Source: Ampullaceana balthica (Eukaryota; Mollusca; Gastropoda; Lymnaeidae). From it: 64,000 nucleotides of DNA. Below are positions 1-43,525 of the stretch, in pieces; the first letter of the stretch is position 1; each line of letters opens with the position of its first letter. Location of the stretch: the NCBI GenBank assembly GCA_944989445.1, contig CALYLW010000053.1, positions 1,217,501 through 1,281,500 on the forward strand. Direction: 5' to 3'. A program made the translations under genes and the position numbers. The notes below the pieces were generated by a model. It saw only the letters and a program-made list of their open reading frames with translations. It made no database searches and was not told where the DNA came from.

Positions 1-126
1 CTTTTTAAAAACAAAACAGTTATTTCTTATTATACAATACACGATCATCGAGACAAATCTAAAAACAAGTACTAAAAACTTGAATGAGTATTTAAACGCA
101 ATTTCCAAAAAGAATATATATTTCTA

Positions 127-1845
127 GATTATCTTATCTTCTTATCTTATCTGTTTCAGACGCTCCTTCTATACAGAAGATTATTGCGTCCTACGCTTAT
201 CTATGGTTTGTGTTTAGTCCTGCATTCTTATTAGAGTTTTAAATGTTGATAAAGTGTTGGCTTTCCTGGTTTCTTCAGGCAACCCATTCCACGCCCGAAT
301 TCTGGACGGGAAGAACGAAAATTTGTATGAGTTTGTTCTTGCCTACAGAATAATAAAGGTGTTTTTATCCTTATGTCTATCTGAGGGTTGTATTACGTTA
401 TCTTTGTGTTGTATTTCTAAATTAGAGTTAATTGCTTTATGTATGATTATTACTTTACTCTTGGTTCTTCTATCCTCTAGTGTTTCAAGGTTTAATGATT
501 TAACTAATGGTGTTATTCTAGCCAGTTTTGAATATTCTCCAGTAATGAATCTGGCAGCTCTTTTTTGGATTTGTTCTAGTTTATCAATGTTTTCTTTGGT
601 GGATGGGTCCCATACAGAAGATGCATATTCTAGTACAGGTCTCACCAAAGTGAGATAGCATTTTAGTTTTATATCTTTATTACATTTGTAAAGGTTTCTT
701 TTTATAAAGCCTAAGGTTTTGTTTGATTTTTAATAACTTCATTTACATGGGGATTCCATGATAATTCCTCATTTATTATGACTCCTAAGTATTTTGCATC
801 TTTAGTTTGGGTTAGTTCCTTTCCATGAATGAAATATTTTGAATTTATTTGTTTCTTTTTCTTTGTTACTCTTAACAGTTGACACTTTTCTGGGTGGAAA
901 CTCATACTCCAGTTAGTTTCCCATTTTATCAATTCATCTAGGTCTTTTTGTAAAATTTTGCTATCTTGTTCTGATTTAATTGTTCTATAGATTATACAAT
1001 CATCAGCAAATAACCTAACTTTTGTTCCTGTGAGATGTTGTTGGGTAAATAATTTATATAAATTAAAAAGAGTAAGGGACCTAGCACAGTTCCTTGTGGA
1101 ACTCCTGATTTAACCTTTATTGGTGCAGATTTAGATCCATTAATTATTACAGTTTGCTCCCTGCCCAAAATGAAGTCTTGGATCCAGTGATGTAAGGAAC
1201 CTGAGATTCCAAAGTAGTTAAGTTTTTTAAGTAAACTAAGGTGGTGAGCTTTGTCAAATGCTTTTGAGAAGTCTAGTAATATTGTATCTATTTGATCATT
1301 TTTGTCTAAGCCTTTTGATAGTTCATCTATTAAACCTATTAATTGTGTTTCACATGATCTGTTTTTTCTAAAGCCGTGTTGATGTGGGCATAGGGCATTA
1401 TATTTGTCAAGGTGGTTAACTATTCTACTATATATTATGTGTTCTAGTAATTTACAGGTGATACTAGTAAGTGATACAGGCCTGTAATTACCAGGGTCTG
1501 ATTTATCCCCTTTCTTAAAGAGTGGAGTTACGTTAGCTAATTTCCAATCCTGGGGCACTTTACCCTGGTTTAGAGAGGCTTGAAAGAGAACTACAAGGAT
1601 TGGGGACAGTTCATTGCTTAGTTCTTTTAATAACCTTGCAGGCAAATCATCTGGGACAGTAGCTTTGTTTATTTTAAAGTTTTTTAGGACTGAATATATA
1701 CCTATCTCATCTACAGTTATGTTACCTATTTCCTCCATTTTATTTAAATTTATTAAGACTTCCTTATCGCCTGAGGCAGAAAAAGATGATGCAAAATATG
1801 TGTTAAGGATATTAGATTTAGTTTCATTATAATTATAGATTACGT
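127..1845 (-). mobile_element. LINE retrotransposon, CR1/Jockey-type group, 5'-truncated
   Basis: A non-LTR retrotransposon lies on the minus strand. Translating from about 1,840 downward gives a reverse transcriptase with the GNYRPVSLTS block, the LLDFSKAFDKAHH block (first catalytic Asp), SGVPQGTVLGPLLFLIYIN, then LFADDCII (catalytic FADD, about 989-1,012), and a C-terminal part with the QKRAARFITGEYSK and LNLETLEDRR blocks typical of CR1/Jockey-like LINEs. The frame breaks near 1,033, where one T is missing relative to the second copy at 28,034-28,939, and again near 700. The 3' end is a short hairpin (CTTCTATACAGAAG on plus) followed by a TTATC microsatellite. No endonuclease part is present, so the copy is 5'-truncated and dead. 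The superfamily call is firm; the clade is an inference. Confidence 0.85.
992..1738 (-). pseudogene. Reverse transcriptase fragment of the LINE at 127-1,845
   Basis: This is the longest open piece (248 codons) of the LINE reverse transcriptase, covering the fingers and palm up to the PQGTVLGPLLF block. The frame is lost just before the FADD motif, so the palm is split between two frames. The reading frame is also open upstream to about 1,840 without a stop, so the Met at 1,738 is not a meaningful start. It would not give an active enzyme. Confidence 0.8.
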
Positions 1846-2519
1846 TAAAAGTCGATTCAAATAAGAAATTATGAAACTAAACACAATATGACGTCATATC
1901 CCCTCACGCTACATCACACCAAGAATGTAGCAATATAGTGCGAACCACACAACAATCTAACATAAGCATTCCCAAAGCCGGAAAACCCCATTTTCTATCA
2001 TTCTAGATTAAATTTAAAAGTCTTTTCAAATCAATAATTTTGAAACTAAACAAAACAATAGCTTTCGAAAATTGCAGATAAAATTATGGGAGTCGAACGA
2101 ATTGTCATTTTTAACAATTACGTCTTCAAAATTGTTCTAAATATTATTAGCTATTGTTTGGCGTTTATCTCAACCCAATAGATGCTATGGCTGACAAGAA
2201 ATTGACAAAATACTGATATTTGTTTTGGTTTTTTTGGTTTTCCAGGAAATCCAGTAAACCTTTTCGGTATGTTTTTTGGTTGCAAATCCTTGGGACCTCC
2301 TTAGCATATTTGCAATAGACCCGAACCCTCGATCTGTTATGGTTCAGGATGAGTTGCATGTGCAAGGTCTACAGACTTTTGAAATCTATAAACGCAATTT
2401 ATCCCATGGACAATTGCGTTAAAAACCATCACGTGCTAAATTCTCATCACTAGTGTCGTCTGTGAGTATTAAATACATATCGTAGCATCCTTAGTATGGG
2501 GGGATAGAATATATATTAT
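1846..2519. other. Stretch without a recognised gene
   Basis: AT-rich unique-looking sequence. A 66-codon open frame on minus (2,165-2,365) has no recognisable domain. No promoter, RNA gene or transposon end was seen. Confidence 0.4.
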
Positions 2520-3416
<897 letters not shown>

Positions 3417-3439
3417 ATATATATATATATATACAGTTC

Positions 3440-3476
<37 letters not shown>

Positions 3477-3699
3477 ACATGCAATGTGTGAAATCAGGCA
3501 TTCTATAGAATGCCTAGGCAATTTATAGAATGCCTGTTGGTTTCAGGCAAATTATGAAATGTGTAAAACTTTTGCATACCTTACCTAGGCATTCTATAGA
3601 ATATCGGATTTCGTTTAGGCAAAGTGTAAAAAGAGCACAACAAAAGATTTTATTGGTAAAGACGTATTTTAATGTGGAGGTTATAAAAATTAAGCACAT
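3417..3699. repeat. TA microsatellite and repeated palindromes
   Basis: After a TA tract (to about 3,472), the sequence carries a perfect 18-bp palindrome GGCATTCTATAGAATGCC at 3,497-3,514, a related half at about 3,518-3,534, and a third partial copy at about 3,587-3,603. These lie just 3' of the integrase pseudogene in its own orientation and could be terminal sequence of that element. That link is an inference. Confidence 0.6.
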
Positions 3700-4435
3700 G
3701 ATTCACGCTCTGTATTATTTTTTCGAGGTCTTCCTCTGTTTCAACAATCTTGTAAATCATCGTCAGGTAGGGACGACGTTGTGAGGCCTAACTTAGGTCT
3801 GCAGCCAAAGAGAGCTTGGCATGGTGATCTTTTAATCCCAGAATTAAAATCTCTGTTCTTGGACGAGTTGGACGAACCGTAACCCCTCACTCCAGTGGCC
3901 AGTTATTTCATCTTGCATCCAAGCACACAGCATATTTTTGATGTCCTGGTTAGCTCTGTCGACGCTTCTTTGGCTTTGTGAGTGACGCGGTTTACCATGA
4001 ACGATCTCCAAGGTGGGCCAGTACTCATTTATGCTGCTTTATTACCACATTGTTTGCGAATTCCCTGCCGTTATTGGACTGTAGAATCACTGGAGCACCA
4101 AGCAACGTTAATATGTCTACGAGCTGGTATGCTACTTTTTGTGCCATCTTTGTCTTCAGGGCCCTGAGAACTACGAACTTGGTGGGATGATCTTGATACA
4201 CCATTATAAACTTGTATTCCCCATCAGGATGTGATTGAAAGTCGATGAGATCGACCTGACAAAGAGAGTTGAATTCAGCAAAAGCCATTGGCTGGACCAC
4301 AATGACTTTTTTGGCGCCTTTTTTGTTTTTTCTGACAAGGTTCACAAAGGTTAATATACAGTTCAATATCATGACGGGTAACGTTCTTGTATTTGGGTGA
4401 AAGTTCTTTTTAATACAATTAAAACAAATTCGCAA
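3700..4435 (-). pseudogene. DDE integrase-core pseudogene, KRBA2/SCAND3-like
   Basis: The minus strand encodes a retroviral-type integrase core of the kind found in KRBA2/SCAND3-like transposon proteins. FNSLCQVDLIDFQSHPDGEY carries the first catalytic Asp; YQDHPTKFVVLRALKTK follows, then LGAPVILQSNNGREF, where the second catalytic Asp of the usual DNG motif is Asn. Past the end of the open frame (plus 3,840-4,030) the reading continues as EIVHGKPRHSQSQRSVDRAN, where the usual catalytic Glu of SVERAN is Asp. Further frames preserve SPCQALFGCRPKLGLT and an acidic ETEEDLE segment, with stops and a frame change between. Two of three catalytic residues are altered, so this is a dead mobile-element gene. 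The family comparison is from memory of motif layout. Confidence 0.75.
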
Positions 4436-5213
4436 TTAAATTTAAACGTGTAAACAATTAAATCTAATTCATCGTGTGGCAGTTGTAATTAAATATGTTT
4501 ACGTGTCTATCTAATATATAGAAAGTAACAGTAAAGAAAATGACAATTCTTTGTACTACACAGCTCAAATTATGAATCGTACACGAAAATGTGTGCACCG
4601 TAAATATATGTACGTGAAATATGTATAATAAACACCTTATGTTAACTATGTGTGTGACAGCCAAATTTTCAATATAAAAAAAATTAAAATAAATAATTTT
4701 AAAATATGTATAACATTAATTTGAATCGTCTTCATTTACTTCGAAAATTTCAATTAATTCAAATAATAAGAGTTAAAAATGATTGCCACAATTTGTAAGA
4801 ATGAAATTCCTTGAAGATTCTTTTACGGTTTGTCATTGGGTCTGTTTTATTTGTCGAAATTTCAGGTGTATAAACTTTTGTCTCTAAAAATATGCCAATA
4901 AAAATTTAACTTGTTTGTTCGAGGCTTTCGTAAGAATTTAAGTTTTCTATATTAGAGTTATTGTATGTGATTTTAGGATAGGAAATTGTGTTACATAATT
5001 CAATTTTGTCATGTGTAGGTCACTCTAAATTTTATTTTACTGATTGGTGGGTGAAATCATTGGTCAAATCCTGAACAATCGCCAACTAAAAATATATGAA
5101 TGTAAAATCAGCTTCCAAGCCAGGTTTATTAAAGCGCTCCTTAGTACACGAATCCTTAAAACGTATAACACCCTCTTAAGTTAAATACTCAGACTAATCG
5201 CACCTTCGGTAAG
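4436..5213. other. Stretch without a recognised gene
   Basis: AT-rich sequence. The 66-codon minus frame at 4,464-4,664 has low-complexity composition and no domain that I recognise. Confidence 0.4.
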
Positions 5214-5744
5214 AGGCCGTCCATAAAGAACGTCATGCTCCGAGAGGGATGGAGGGGGTGTAAGAAAGTGTGACAGTTTGTGACAGCTGGGGAGGGGGGG
5301 GTCGGCCATGTGTGATGTCACAAATGTATTTTTGTATTATTATTTTTTGTATCCTAATTTTTTATTTTTTTATTTTTTTTAGTAGAATTTAAATAGCTTT
5401 AAAAATAATTTTCAAAAACTTTGAGAACCATTTGAATTAGTTTTATGTCAAATAGCATGGAATGCGTATCTCCTGAATGTGTTGTTCATAAATCTGAATT
5501 GAATGGAGCACGACTGATATCTTAGGATCAGGAATGGTTTGAAAATCATGTTCGCACCAGTCAATATTTCACTCAAATTTTGAAATATCAGGACATAAAA
5601 AGTTGCGACAAAGTACGAAGCTCATATTTCAACGTTCAACCTTTGAGATTCTTTCCTCCTCTAATCACATTCAACCAAACAACTGATGGATTTAGAGCTT
5701 CAGAAAGAGCAGATACAGATTCTCATAAGTTTCCTTCCTAGTTT

Positions 5745-6050
5745 GTGATACGAACTCTCCAATTTGGTGATATAGTGCTGATATCAACAAAAGTTTTCAA
5801 CGTACAACCATATGATCTTTATTGTCCATCTTTGCAGACCAGCTTACTTCATCGAATTTGCAAAGTATGGCACTTATATGTTGCCTCACAAACAATGTTG
5901 AAGAAACATGCAGGACAACACAGAGCTCGGGCTCAGGAGTATGTGCACACCCAAACTGTTCAAGAATCAACTCAGGTAAAACGCATCCGTCCTTTGAGAA
6001 TCGCTTCTAGAAGGCAAAGAGAACCCATGGCAGTTATTGACAGACGATAA
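5745..6050 (+). pseudogene. Unrecognised reading frame inside the TIR element
   Basis: A 101-codon frame contains YDLYCPSL, then CKVWHLYVASQTMLKKHAGQ, which resembles one degenerate C2H2-type unit (Cys pair, then two His). A basic segment RIRPLRIASRRQREP follows. The region 5,480-5,740 just upstream also reads as protein-like with frame breaks (for example a FFPPLITFNQTTDGFR-like stretch), so the open frame is probably the surviving end of a larger transposon protein. No catalytic motif was seen and no function is proposed. Confidence 0.4.
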
Positions 6051-6608
6051 AATGCACATACAGAGGCTGTTGAGTGGCTAGATGAGGAAGAGTTGATTTG
6101 TCTGCAATTATCCTTTCAGGAAACGATGATGGGGAACGAGTGATGCCAGTCTTAACTATCGATGAACTCTTCACTTAACCATGGTAGGATAATGTCCAGT
6201 GAATATTTTTGAATGAAACATAATTCACAGGACCATAATAAACAGATTCAATATAGCACGAGAGTTAGTCACATAATTTGTCAATCTACCCCTTTTTAGT
6301 CAAATTATTTTGTTTCTTTTTTATTATTTAATCACTGGGTGAGGTCAATTTTCGCTAATCTATTTCTTATCCTGTATCAATAGATTGCATAATCGGAAGA
6401 TTATCTAAAACTTAACCTCAACCGTTGTAAATGAAAATGTAGCAGATAAATGATATGTTTTATATAATTGTCAAGTCTAATTTTTGCAATTTTTGTTTTC
6501 AAATTCGATCTAGATTGAGTTATTGTTTCATTAAATATCTGTGACAACTGTTGACAAATAACTATTCTACTATTAAAGTCATTTTAATAATCTGATAGTT
6601 CTTTTAAG

Positions 6609-6875
6609 TAGGGGTGTACCAGATTTCGGCCAAGCTCCGGCAAGACCGGAATCCGGCTATTTTTATAAATCCGGCTCCGTATTCGGCTCCGGGAGGATTT
6701 CACTTCATAAATCCTTCAGGCCGGTAGAGCCCTGGTTTGTATCTATTAATAATGGCTCCGGCAAATCCAGCCATTTTTTAAAATCTGACTCCGGTTCCGG
6801 CCTGATTTCACTTCATAATTCCGGATAAATCCAGCTAAGGGTGGATTTTAAAATTTTGAATCTGGTACATCCCTA
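6609..6875. mobile_element. hAT-type MITE with 8-bp target duplication
   Basis: The left end reads TAGGGGTGTACCAGATT and the right end, reverse-complemented, TAGGGATGTACCAGATT. The flanks are CTTTTAAG (6,601-6,608) and CTTTTAAA (6,876-6,883), matching at 7 of 8 positions. The 267-bp interior is rich in CCGGCTCC-like words and has no coding capacity. It is nested in the element at 5,214-7,069. Confidence 0.85.
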
Positions 6876-7093
6876 CTTTTAAAAAGAAATTTTACATTTT
6901 ATTACAGTTTAATAATGAAATGTACTTTTAGTATTAAATGAAATATTTTAATTAGGTGTTAATTTTTAAAAAAAACGAAAGTGTGACGTACTTTAGGGAG
7001 GGAGGTCCCGAGATTTGTGACAGGTGGGATGGGGGTCAAAAATAGAGTGACTTACTTTATGGACGGCCTAAAAGTTAAGTCACCACTTTGAGT

Positions 7094-7385
7094 AGCACTG
7101 GTGTAAACAACCGAAATGGCGTATTTACTGAGACTGTGCGACTTGCTCACCATACAACACAACAAAGTGCATTCGTTAGGCCGTGCGCCCGAAACATAAA
7201 AGAAGTTAATGTCATAAAAAGTATTTTAAAAGAGAAAACAATTTGCTACCCCATAAACAAAAGTTTTTAAAATACATTAAAAAATATGAAATAACGCGTA
7301 ATATTATTTTTTTTACTCTTTCAGGGGCGTGTTCGTAACCACGAAACAGCGTATGTTTGGACCGTCATAACCCGAAGACTCCATG
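7094..7385 (-). repeat. Partial copy of the TCCTCGGGTTAC-type repeat
   Basis: On the minus strand this matches the first 300 bp of the element at 17,107-17,584: a CGGGTTAtGAC end, the ACATACGCTGTTTCGTGGTT block, the GGGCGCACGG block, and the ACGCCATTTCGGTTGTTTAC block. The 60-codon plus frame at 7,088-7,270 is an accident inside it. Confidence 0.65.
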
Positions 7386-7439
7386 TATTTATTTATTTGC
7401 CATGATTTTTGTTAATTTAATGGAGAATAAAGATCTAAA

Positions 7440-8455
7440 AGTTTATGGAAAAAATGATTTAGGGTCCCCGGCCCCGAAGTAGTTACATTCGAAGTTTAAT
7501 ACCCTACAGAATGTTAATATACGTCATCAAATTTGTATGTGTATGTATCAAGTTTGGTCAATATCCAGTAGTCATTGTTTAAAATACCTTTTATATATCT
7601 CATGTAATGAAAATGAGATTTTGGGACCCCAGCCCTTAATAAGTGGGTAAATAATCCAGAAACTTTTGTTGTACTGAGCAACTTCGCTAAGCTTCAAGCA
7701 GATCGGTTGAATGCAATAATATTTATACGTCTTTCATAATAAAAAAAAATACATTTAGGGCCCCCAGGTGGTTTAAGATGTAAAATTAAAAACACTTATT
7801 GATTTCAATCTGAATCAAGATGGATATACTTTTCAACAATGGCCAAATCGAGTAGAAAGGAATGGGTAATAAAGAATTAATTGTATAGAAAAAGATTTTC
7901 AACCCTTGGCCCAAAAGGCCTGGACATTATGAGATAATTGTCATATGAGACATCCCATCAGTTTTTTTTTGTTCTTTTTTTTTACAAAGTTTTGTCAAGA
8001 TCGATCCATTTAACCAATAGCCAAAGTTGAAACAATTTTTTTATAAATCTAATATTAGGGGGGGGGGCTACATTAGGGCCCCGGCCTCCAGTGATTAATA
8101 AGTTTAAAAAATGTTTTTTGCCTTTTACCATTGAGTGAGTGTTCTCCACAACTTCCCAAAGTTTGATACTTGTTCCTACACGGGAAATCGGAGAATTATT
8201 GATGAGTCAGTTTTATAAATAGCTCACATCAGGAAAAAATATACATTTGGGCCTCCGGCCCCAAGTGAGTGATAATTTATTTCGCCTATTACCATAGCGG
8301 GCGTGTACTCAACAAATTCCCAAAGTTTCATGCTTCTACCTACACGGGTAGTTGGAGATTTAGTGATCAGTCAGTTTTTATATAGCTCATGTGAGGAAAA
8401 AACTACATTTGGGGACCTCGCCCCCATTAAGCGATAATTTAAATATTATCAATGA
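7440..8455 (-). repeat. Degenerate ~165-bp tandem units, minus orientation
   Basis: Units contain, in minus orientation, GACTSATCA, an AATTCTCC-like word, CCCGTGTAGGTAGAAGCATG, then GTTGAGTACAC, GGTAACAGGCGAAA and GGGGCC-rich words. Two units are well preserved (about 8,110-8,430); those from 7,440 to 8,100 are more decayed. This is the reverse of the array at 10,298-11,372, so related arrays face each other across exon 1. Confidence 0.6.
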
Positions 8456-8604
8456 CACGACAATTTAGGTGAAATAATCGATGGCTTTCTTTGATTTTCT
8501 TGCGTTTAGAAACTCGATGTACCGGGGTTACATGATAACATAGTACAAACTATTATTATTTTTTTCAAGACTTAAACATAACATGCTTTTTTAAAAAAAT
8601 ACAA

Positions 8605-8985
8605 ATTAACAACCCCGTAAAAAACATCAGGACAAACATTTACAGACTGCAACTGCCTTATCTACCCTTTGCTGTAAACAAAAAAGGGTGGGGGGGGTCT
8701 AGTCATCGGTAGCTGGACCAAACTCAGCGTGACATGTAAAATGTAAGCAAAAGCACGCCGCTACATATAGTTATATAGAGATAAACCAAAATCCATTAAT
8801 TTAATTATGGTAAGTTCGATCGATCTAAAATTTTGATACAATGCATTGGTAGGTGACACAAGTCTATGTGCAAAATTTCAGCTCAATTGCATTACGGGAA
8901 GTGGGTCATTTTGTTTTGCTTTTTATTTTCCGCCCGCCCGCAAATGACAGACAAGATTTCGAAGTTAATATAAGGGATTTAAAAA
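8605..8985 (+). repeat. Repeat with GATCGATCTRAAATTTTGAT core
   Basis: A dispersed repeat with a CCCGTAAAAAAC-like start, a GCGTGACATGTAAAATGTAA block, the GATCGATC core, a GCAAAATTTCAGCTC block and an AGTTAATATAAGGGATTT end. Other members lie at about 37,651-38,060 and 38,082-38,655 (minus), 55,922-56,409, 58,371-58,790 and, as a variant subfamily, 43,526-43,880 (minus), 58,080-58,370 and 61,985-62,225. No protein is encoded; the class is unknown. Confidence 0.65.
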
Positions 8986-9764
8986 AGCGTATTTTCAATA
9001 GCAATTAACAAACAAATCAAAAGTTTATATATTTTTTTAAAAGAGCAAACATAACTAACACCGAATTTCTTCAGATTTAAAATCTGTTTCTTCATCCTAT
9101 CCTGTGCAGGTTTTACAGTAACTATAATGTGATAATTGTGAAAAGTCGGTGAACTCTCGTGTTTAATCCAGATGAGGTCATGTCAGGACGACCGCTGCAT
9201 GTTGCATGTCAGACACAGTACGATTTAAAATTTAAACCTGATTTTTCTACCCGTTGGTTATCCCTATTTTTTTTTAAATTTATTTAACAATTCGTCTTTG
9301 ACTTGAGTAACTTAATATCCACTCGTCTCTCCTGTGCGTGTTATTTGTAGAGCTAAAATCATTGAATTTTCTTCTAATCTATTTAAATAGATTGCATGTA
9401 TGGAAAAACGTTTAAAAAGTGGTAAATAATGTTAAGTAACAACCAATTATATGAATATCGTTGTCGATTATTCTCATATTCTGAATGATTTGGTAGTGTT
9501 TTTGATATTATTAATACGTCATCGCGTGAGAAAATATCTTTTTAGTTTTTGTCGTTCTTGATTTCCTAATATTTAATTATTAAATAACTATTTCACATTT
9601 TACCTAACAAATTATACATAACTTATGTTGCTATTAATTTTATAATAATTCTTTATAATTCGCATTGACTGAAAATAAGTTACTGTTTTTCAAGAATAAA
9701 ATTGTTGTTTTTTTCAAACTCAAAATTTTTGGGATTTCCTTTTTTTCCCTTCAAATTTCAACAA
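8986..9764 (+). promoter_or_regulatory. 5' flank of gene 1, shared with gene 2
   Basis: From about 8,460 to the start codon this flank is alignable with 46,190-47,060 upstream of gene 2. Shared blocks include GCGTTTAGAAACTCG, CAAGACTTAAA, GTCAGACACA, TACCCGTTGG, ATCCACTCGT and CATTGAATTTTCT. Conservation could reflect recent duplication rather than regulation, so individual sites are not called. Confidence 0.5.
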
Positions 9765-9772
9765 TATATAAA
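9765..9772 (+). promoter_or_regulatory. TATA box of gene 1
   Basis: TATATAAA lies 59 bp before the ATG at 9,824. The same motif sits 33 bp before the ATG of gene 2. A three-codon upstream ORF (ATG at 9,802, TCA, TTT, stop) lies between the box and the start codon in gene 1 only. Confidence 0.6.
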
Positions 9773-9823
9773 CGCAGCTAATCTCCAACTCAATTCGGAT
9801 AATGTCATTTTAGACAGGCAACC

Positions 9824-41038
<31,215 letters not shown>

Positions 41039-41369
41039 TACCAACAGATACCCCGCGATTATACCTAAGGCTACACTAACAGCTACTTCAGAACTAGACC
41101 AACAACTACACCAACAACTAAATCAACAACTACATCAACAACTACACCAACCACTAAATCAACAACTAGACCAACAACTACACCAACCACTAAATCAACA
41201 ATTACACCAACAACTACACCAACAACTAAATCAACAACTACACTAACTGCTACCTAAACAACTATACAGACAACCACACCAACAACTATACCAACAATTT
41301 CATTTCAACTATTCTTGAAATCCAAAAACATCTATGCCAACAATTACAACACTGCAGATTTATGTTTTA

Positions 41370-41375
41370 AATAAA
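41370..41375 (+). terminator. Candidate poly(A) signal of gene 1
   Basis: AATAAA in TTTTAAATAAATTTC, about 330 bp after the stop; a second AATAAA lies at 41,568-41,573. Confidence 0.5.
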
Positions 41376-41747
41376 TTTCTGGAAATTACGCAAAACTGAC
41401 ATTTCTCCGGTCGAGAAAGTAAACACGAAAAATTGCCAAATGTCGCAACTCATGACTTCATTCTTAGTTATTTTTGGCCTTAGAATATCAGCAACGCAAT
41501 TTTGCTTTGTAATGGTTATGTAATGGAAGTTCTAATGATCACTTGCCGTTTGTTTATAGTTACCATGAATAAAAATTATTTCAACTACGTTCTTGCTGTA
41601 TCCATCTCAACATAATAACATGACGATACCTTTATTTTAGTGATTCATAGTCTATAGAATAACTGATAATGAAAAAATGTAATACAAATACATGTTTCTT
41701 GTATTTATCAAATAAACACTACAGCGCAATAAATAAATATTAACTAA

Positions 41748-42035
41748 CTAGTGTATCACTAGTCAAAAATGACGGAATTTTTCAAAATAAATACACATCA
41801 GATTAAAAAATAACGTAATACAGAATTTTCATTTTTTAAATTTATTTTTATTTGATTCATTTATTATCATATTGAACAATTTTATGCGGAACGTTCGAAA
41901 AGTGTTATTTTTGGCGCAGCACTATAAAACAAAATCGATCGCAGCGCCACCTAACAGCATTACAAATTTCGCAGCGCCACCTAACAGCATTATAATTACA
42001 TCCATACATACAGACAACGGGAATTATGTATACTG
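41748..42035 (-). mobile_element. Helitron-type element, 3' end at 41,748
   Basis: On minus it ends in a partly decayed hairpin (CCGTCATTTTTGACTA), the spacer GTGATACA, then CTAG followed by T. The body is nearly the same as 19,489-19,750 and includes a duplicated GCAGCGCCACCTAACAGCAT block. Confidence 0.65.
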
Positions 42036-42235
42036 ATACTATTGGATCGCTTTGAGGCAATACTAATGCTTACATAAATAATTCGCAAAATTCATTGCAT
42101 TACCCTTAACATTTTTAGCGGCTTTATAGTTTATGCTTCTGATAAATACTCTGAAGTAGTCATTATTAATAGTATTTATTATGATTCAATGGACCTATTT
42201 TTACTTGTCCATTTAATAATACTTTTGCTATAGAG

Positions 42236-42432
42236 CAAGGGTCTCCAAACTACGGCCCTGCGGGCCAGATTCGTCATGTGAGGACTTCTGCTCCGGCCCC
42301 TTGAGACCTTTTAATCTCCAAAAAGATACTATTTACGTGTATTTTACCACAAAACTGCGTGTAGTCGGCCCTCATACTTCTGCTTGACAGTTAATGCGGC
42401 CCCCCCCCGGCAGAAAAGTTTGGAGATCCCTG
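42236..42432. mobile_element. hAT-type MITE with perfect 8-bp target duplication
   Basis: The left end is CAAGGGTCTCCAAACTACGG and the right end, reverse-complemented, CAGGGATCTCCAAACTTTTC. The flanks are CTATAGAG at 42,228-42,235 and 42,433-42,440, identical. 197 bp, non-coding. Confidence 0.93.
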
Positions 42433-42924
42433 CTATAGAGTATAGAGTATATGCACTGTAATAATAAAATCACTTCATTTGTCTAGATGAAATAAACTTA
42501 TTTATAAAACTGCCATTTATGTTTGTTGATTTGTATCAATATAAATTAAATAAATGTCTGAGACGCTATCGCAAACAGAAGGCACAAGCAAACTTACCTT
42601 GACTATAAAAGAGTAGTGATTTCTTAAATGATAAAATTTGATATATTTTTTTTATCTTTATCATTTTAATGTCAAACATAGTGTGCCAAAAAAGCAGCTC
42701 CTGTTTCCAGTGGAATCTGATGTAAAGTCATAATGCATTTGAGCGAAGCCCTTTGACAAACGGAAACATATTACAATTCTAGACAACCTACTTCATGTAA
42801 AAAGACTACTTGATTTTTTTATGACGCAATTTTATCAATATATATGTTTTAGTTAAATCTTTAAATGTGCCCTATATGTGTAGGTGTATTTAAAAAATAA
42901 TAATAATAATCTTGTGTCATACAC

Positions 42925-43525
42925 TTTGATTCATTGATTTATTGACTTAGGTGAATTGAGCCACGCCTCTTGATTCATTGATTTATTGACTAAGTGATCA
43001 TGAGCCACGCCCCTTCATTGATTTCTTGACTTGGTGGTCTTTAGCCACACACCTTTATTCATTGATTTATTGCCTAAGTGGTCTTGTGTCACGCCTCTTG
43101 ATACATTGATTTATTGACTAAGTGGTCTTGTGTCACGCCCCTTCATTGATTTCTTGACGTAGTGTGCCTGAGCAACACACCTTGATTCATTGATTTATTG
43201 ACTAAGCGGTCTTGTGTCACGCCCCTTCATTGATTTCTTGACGTAGTGTGCCTGAGCAACACACCTTGATTCATTGATTTATTGACTAAGTGGTCTTGTG
43301 TCACGCCCCTTCATTGATTTCTTGACTTAGTGTGCCTGAGCAACACACCTTGATTCATTGATTTATTGACTAATTGGTCTTGTGTCACGCCCCTTCATTG
43401 ATTTCTTGACTTAGTGTGCCTGAGCAACACACCTTGATTCATTGATTTATTGACTAATTGGTCTTGTGCCACGCCTCCACATTCATTGATTTATTGACTA
43501 AGTGGTCTTGAGCCACGCCCTTTGT
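42925..43525 (+). repeat. ~44-bp minisatellite, first part
   Basis: Units read TTGATTCATTGATTTATTGA then CTAAGTGGTCTTGAGCCACG and CCCC. Between about 43,140 and 43,470 a higher-order dimer of about 83 bp (one unit with GAGCAACACACC, one with TGTGTCACGCCCC) repeats four times. Confidence 0.92.

Larger units (their letters stand above)
5214..7069. mobile_element. TIR DNA transposon with GGCCGTCCATAAAG ends
   Basis: The left end at 5,214 reads AGGCCGTCCATAAAGAACGT. The right end at 7,069, reverse-complemented, reads AGGCCGTCCATAAAGTAAGT. Subterminal G-rich blocks with GTGACAG-type words occur at both ends (about 5,240-5,330 and 6,985-7,040). The element spans about 1.86 kb, contains an unrecognised frame at 5,745-6,050, and is interrupted by a hAT MITE at 6,609-6,875. 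Related solo ends appear at about 58,790-58,872 and 62,725-62,755. The superfamily is not assigned because target duplications are unclear. Confidence 0.7.

Noticed and set aside
254..658. 134-codon plus-strand frame
   Set aside because: It is antisense to the LINE reverse transcriptase C-terminus; the same antisense frame recurs over the second LINE copy (28,149-28,463).
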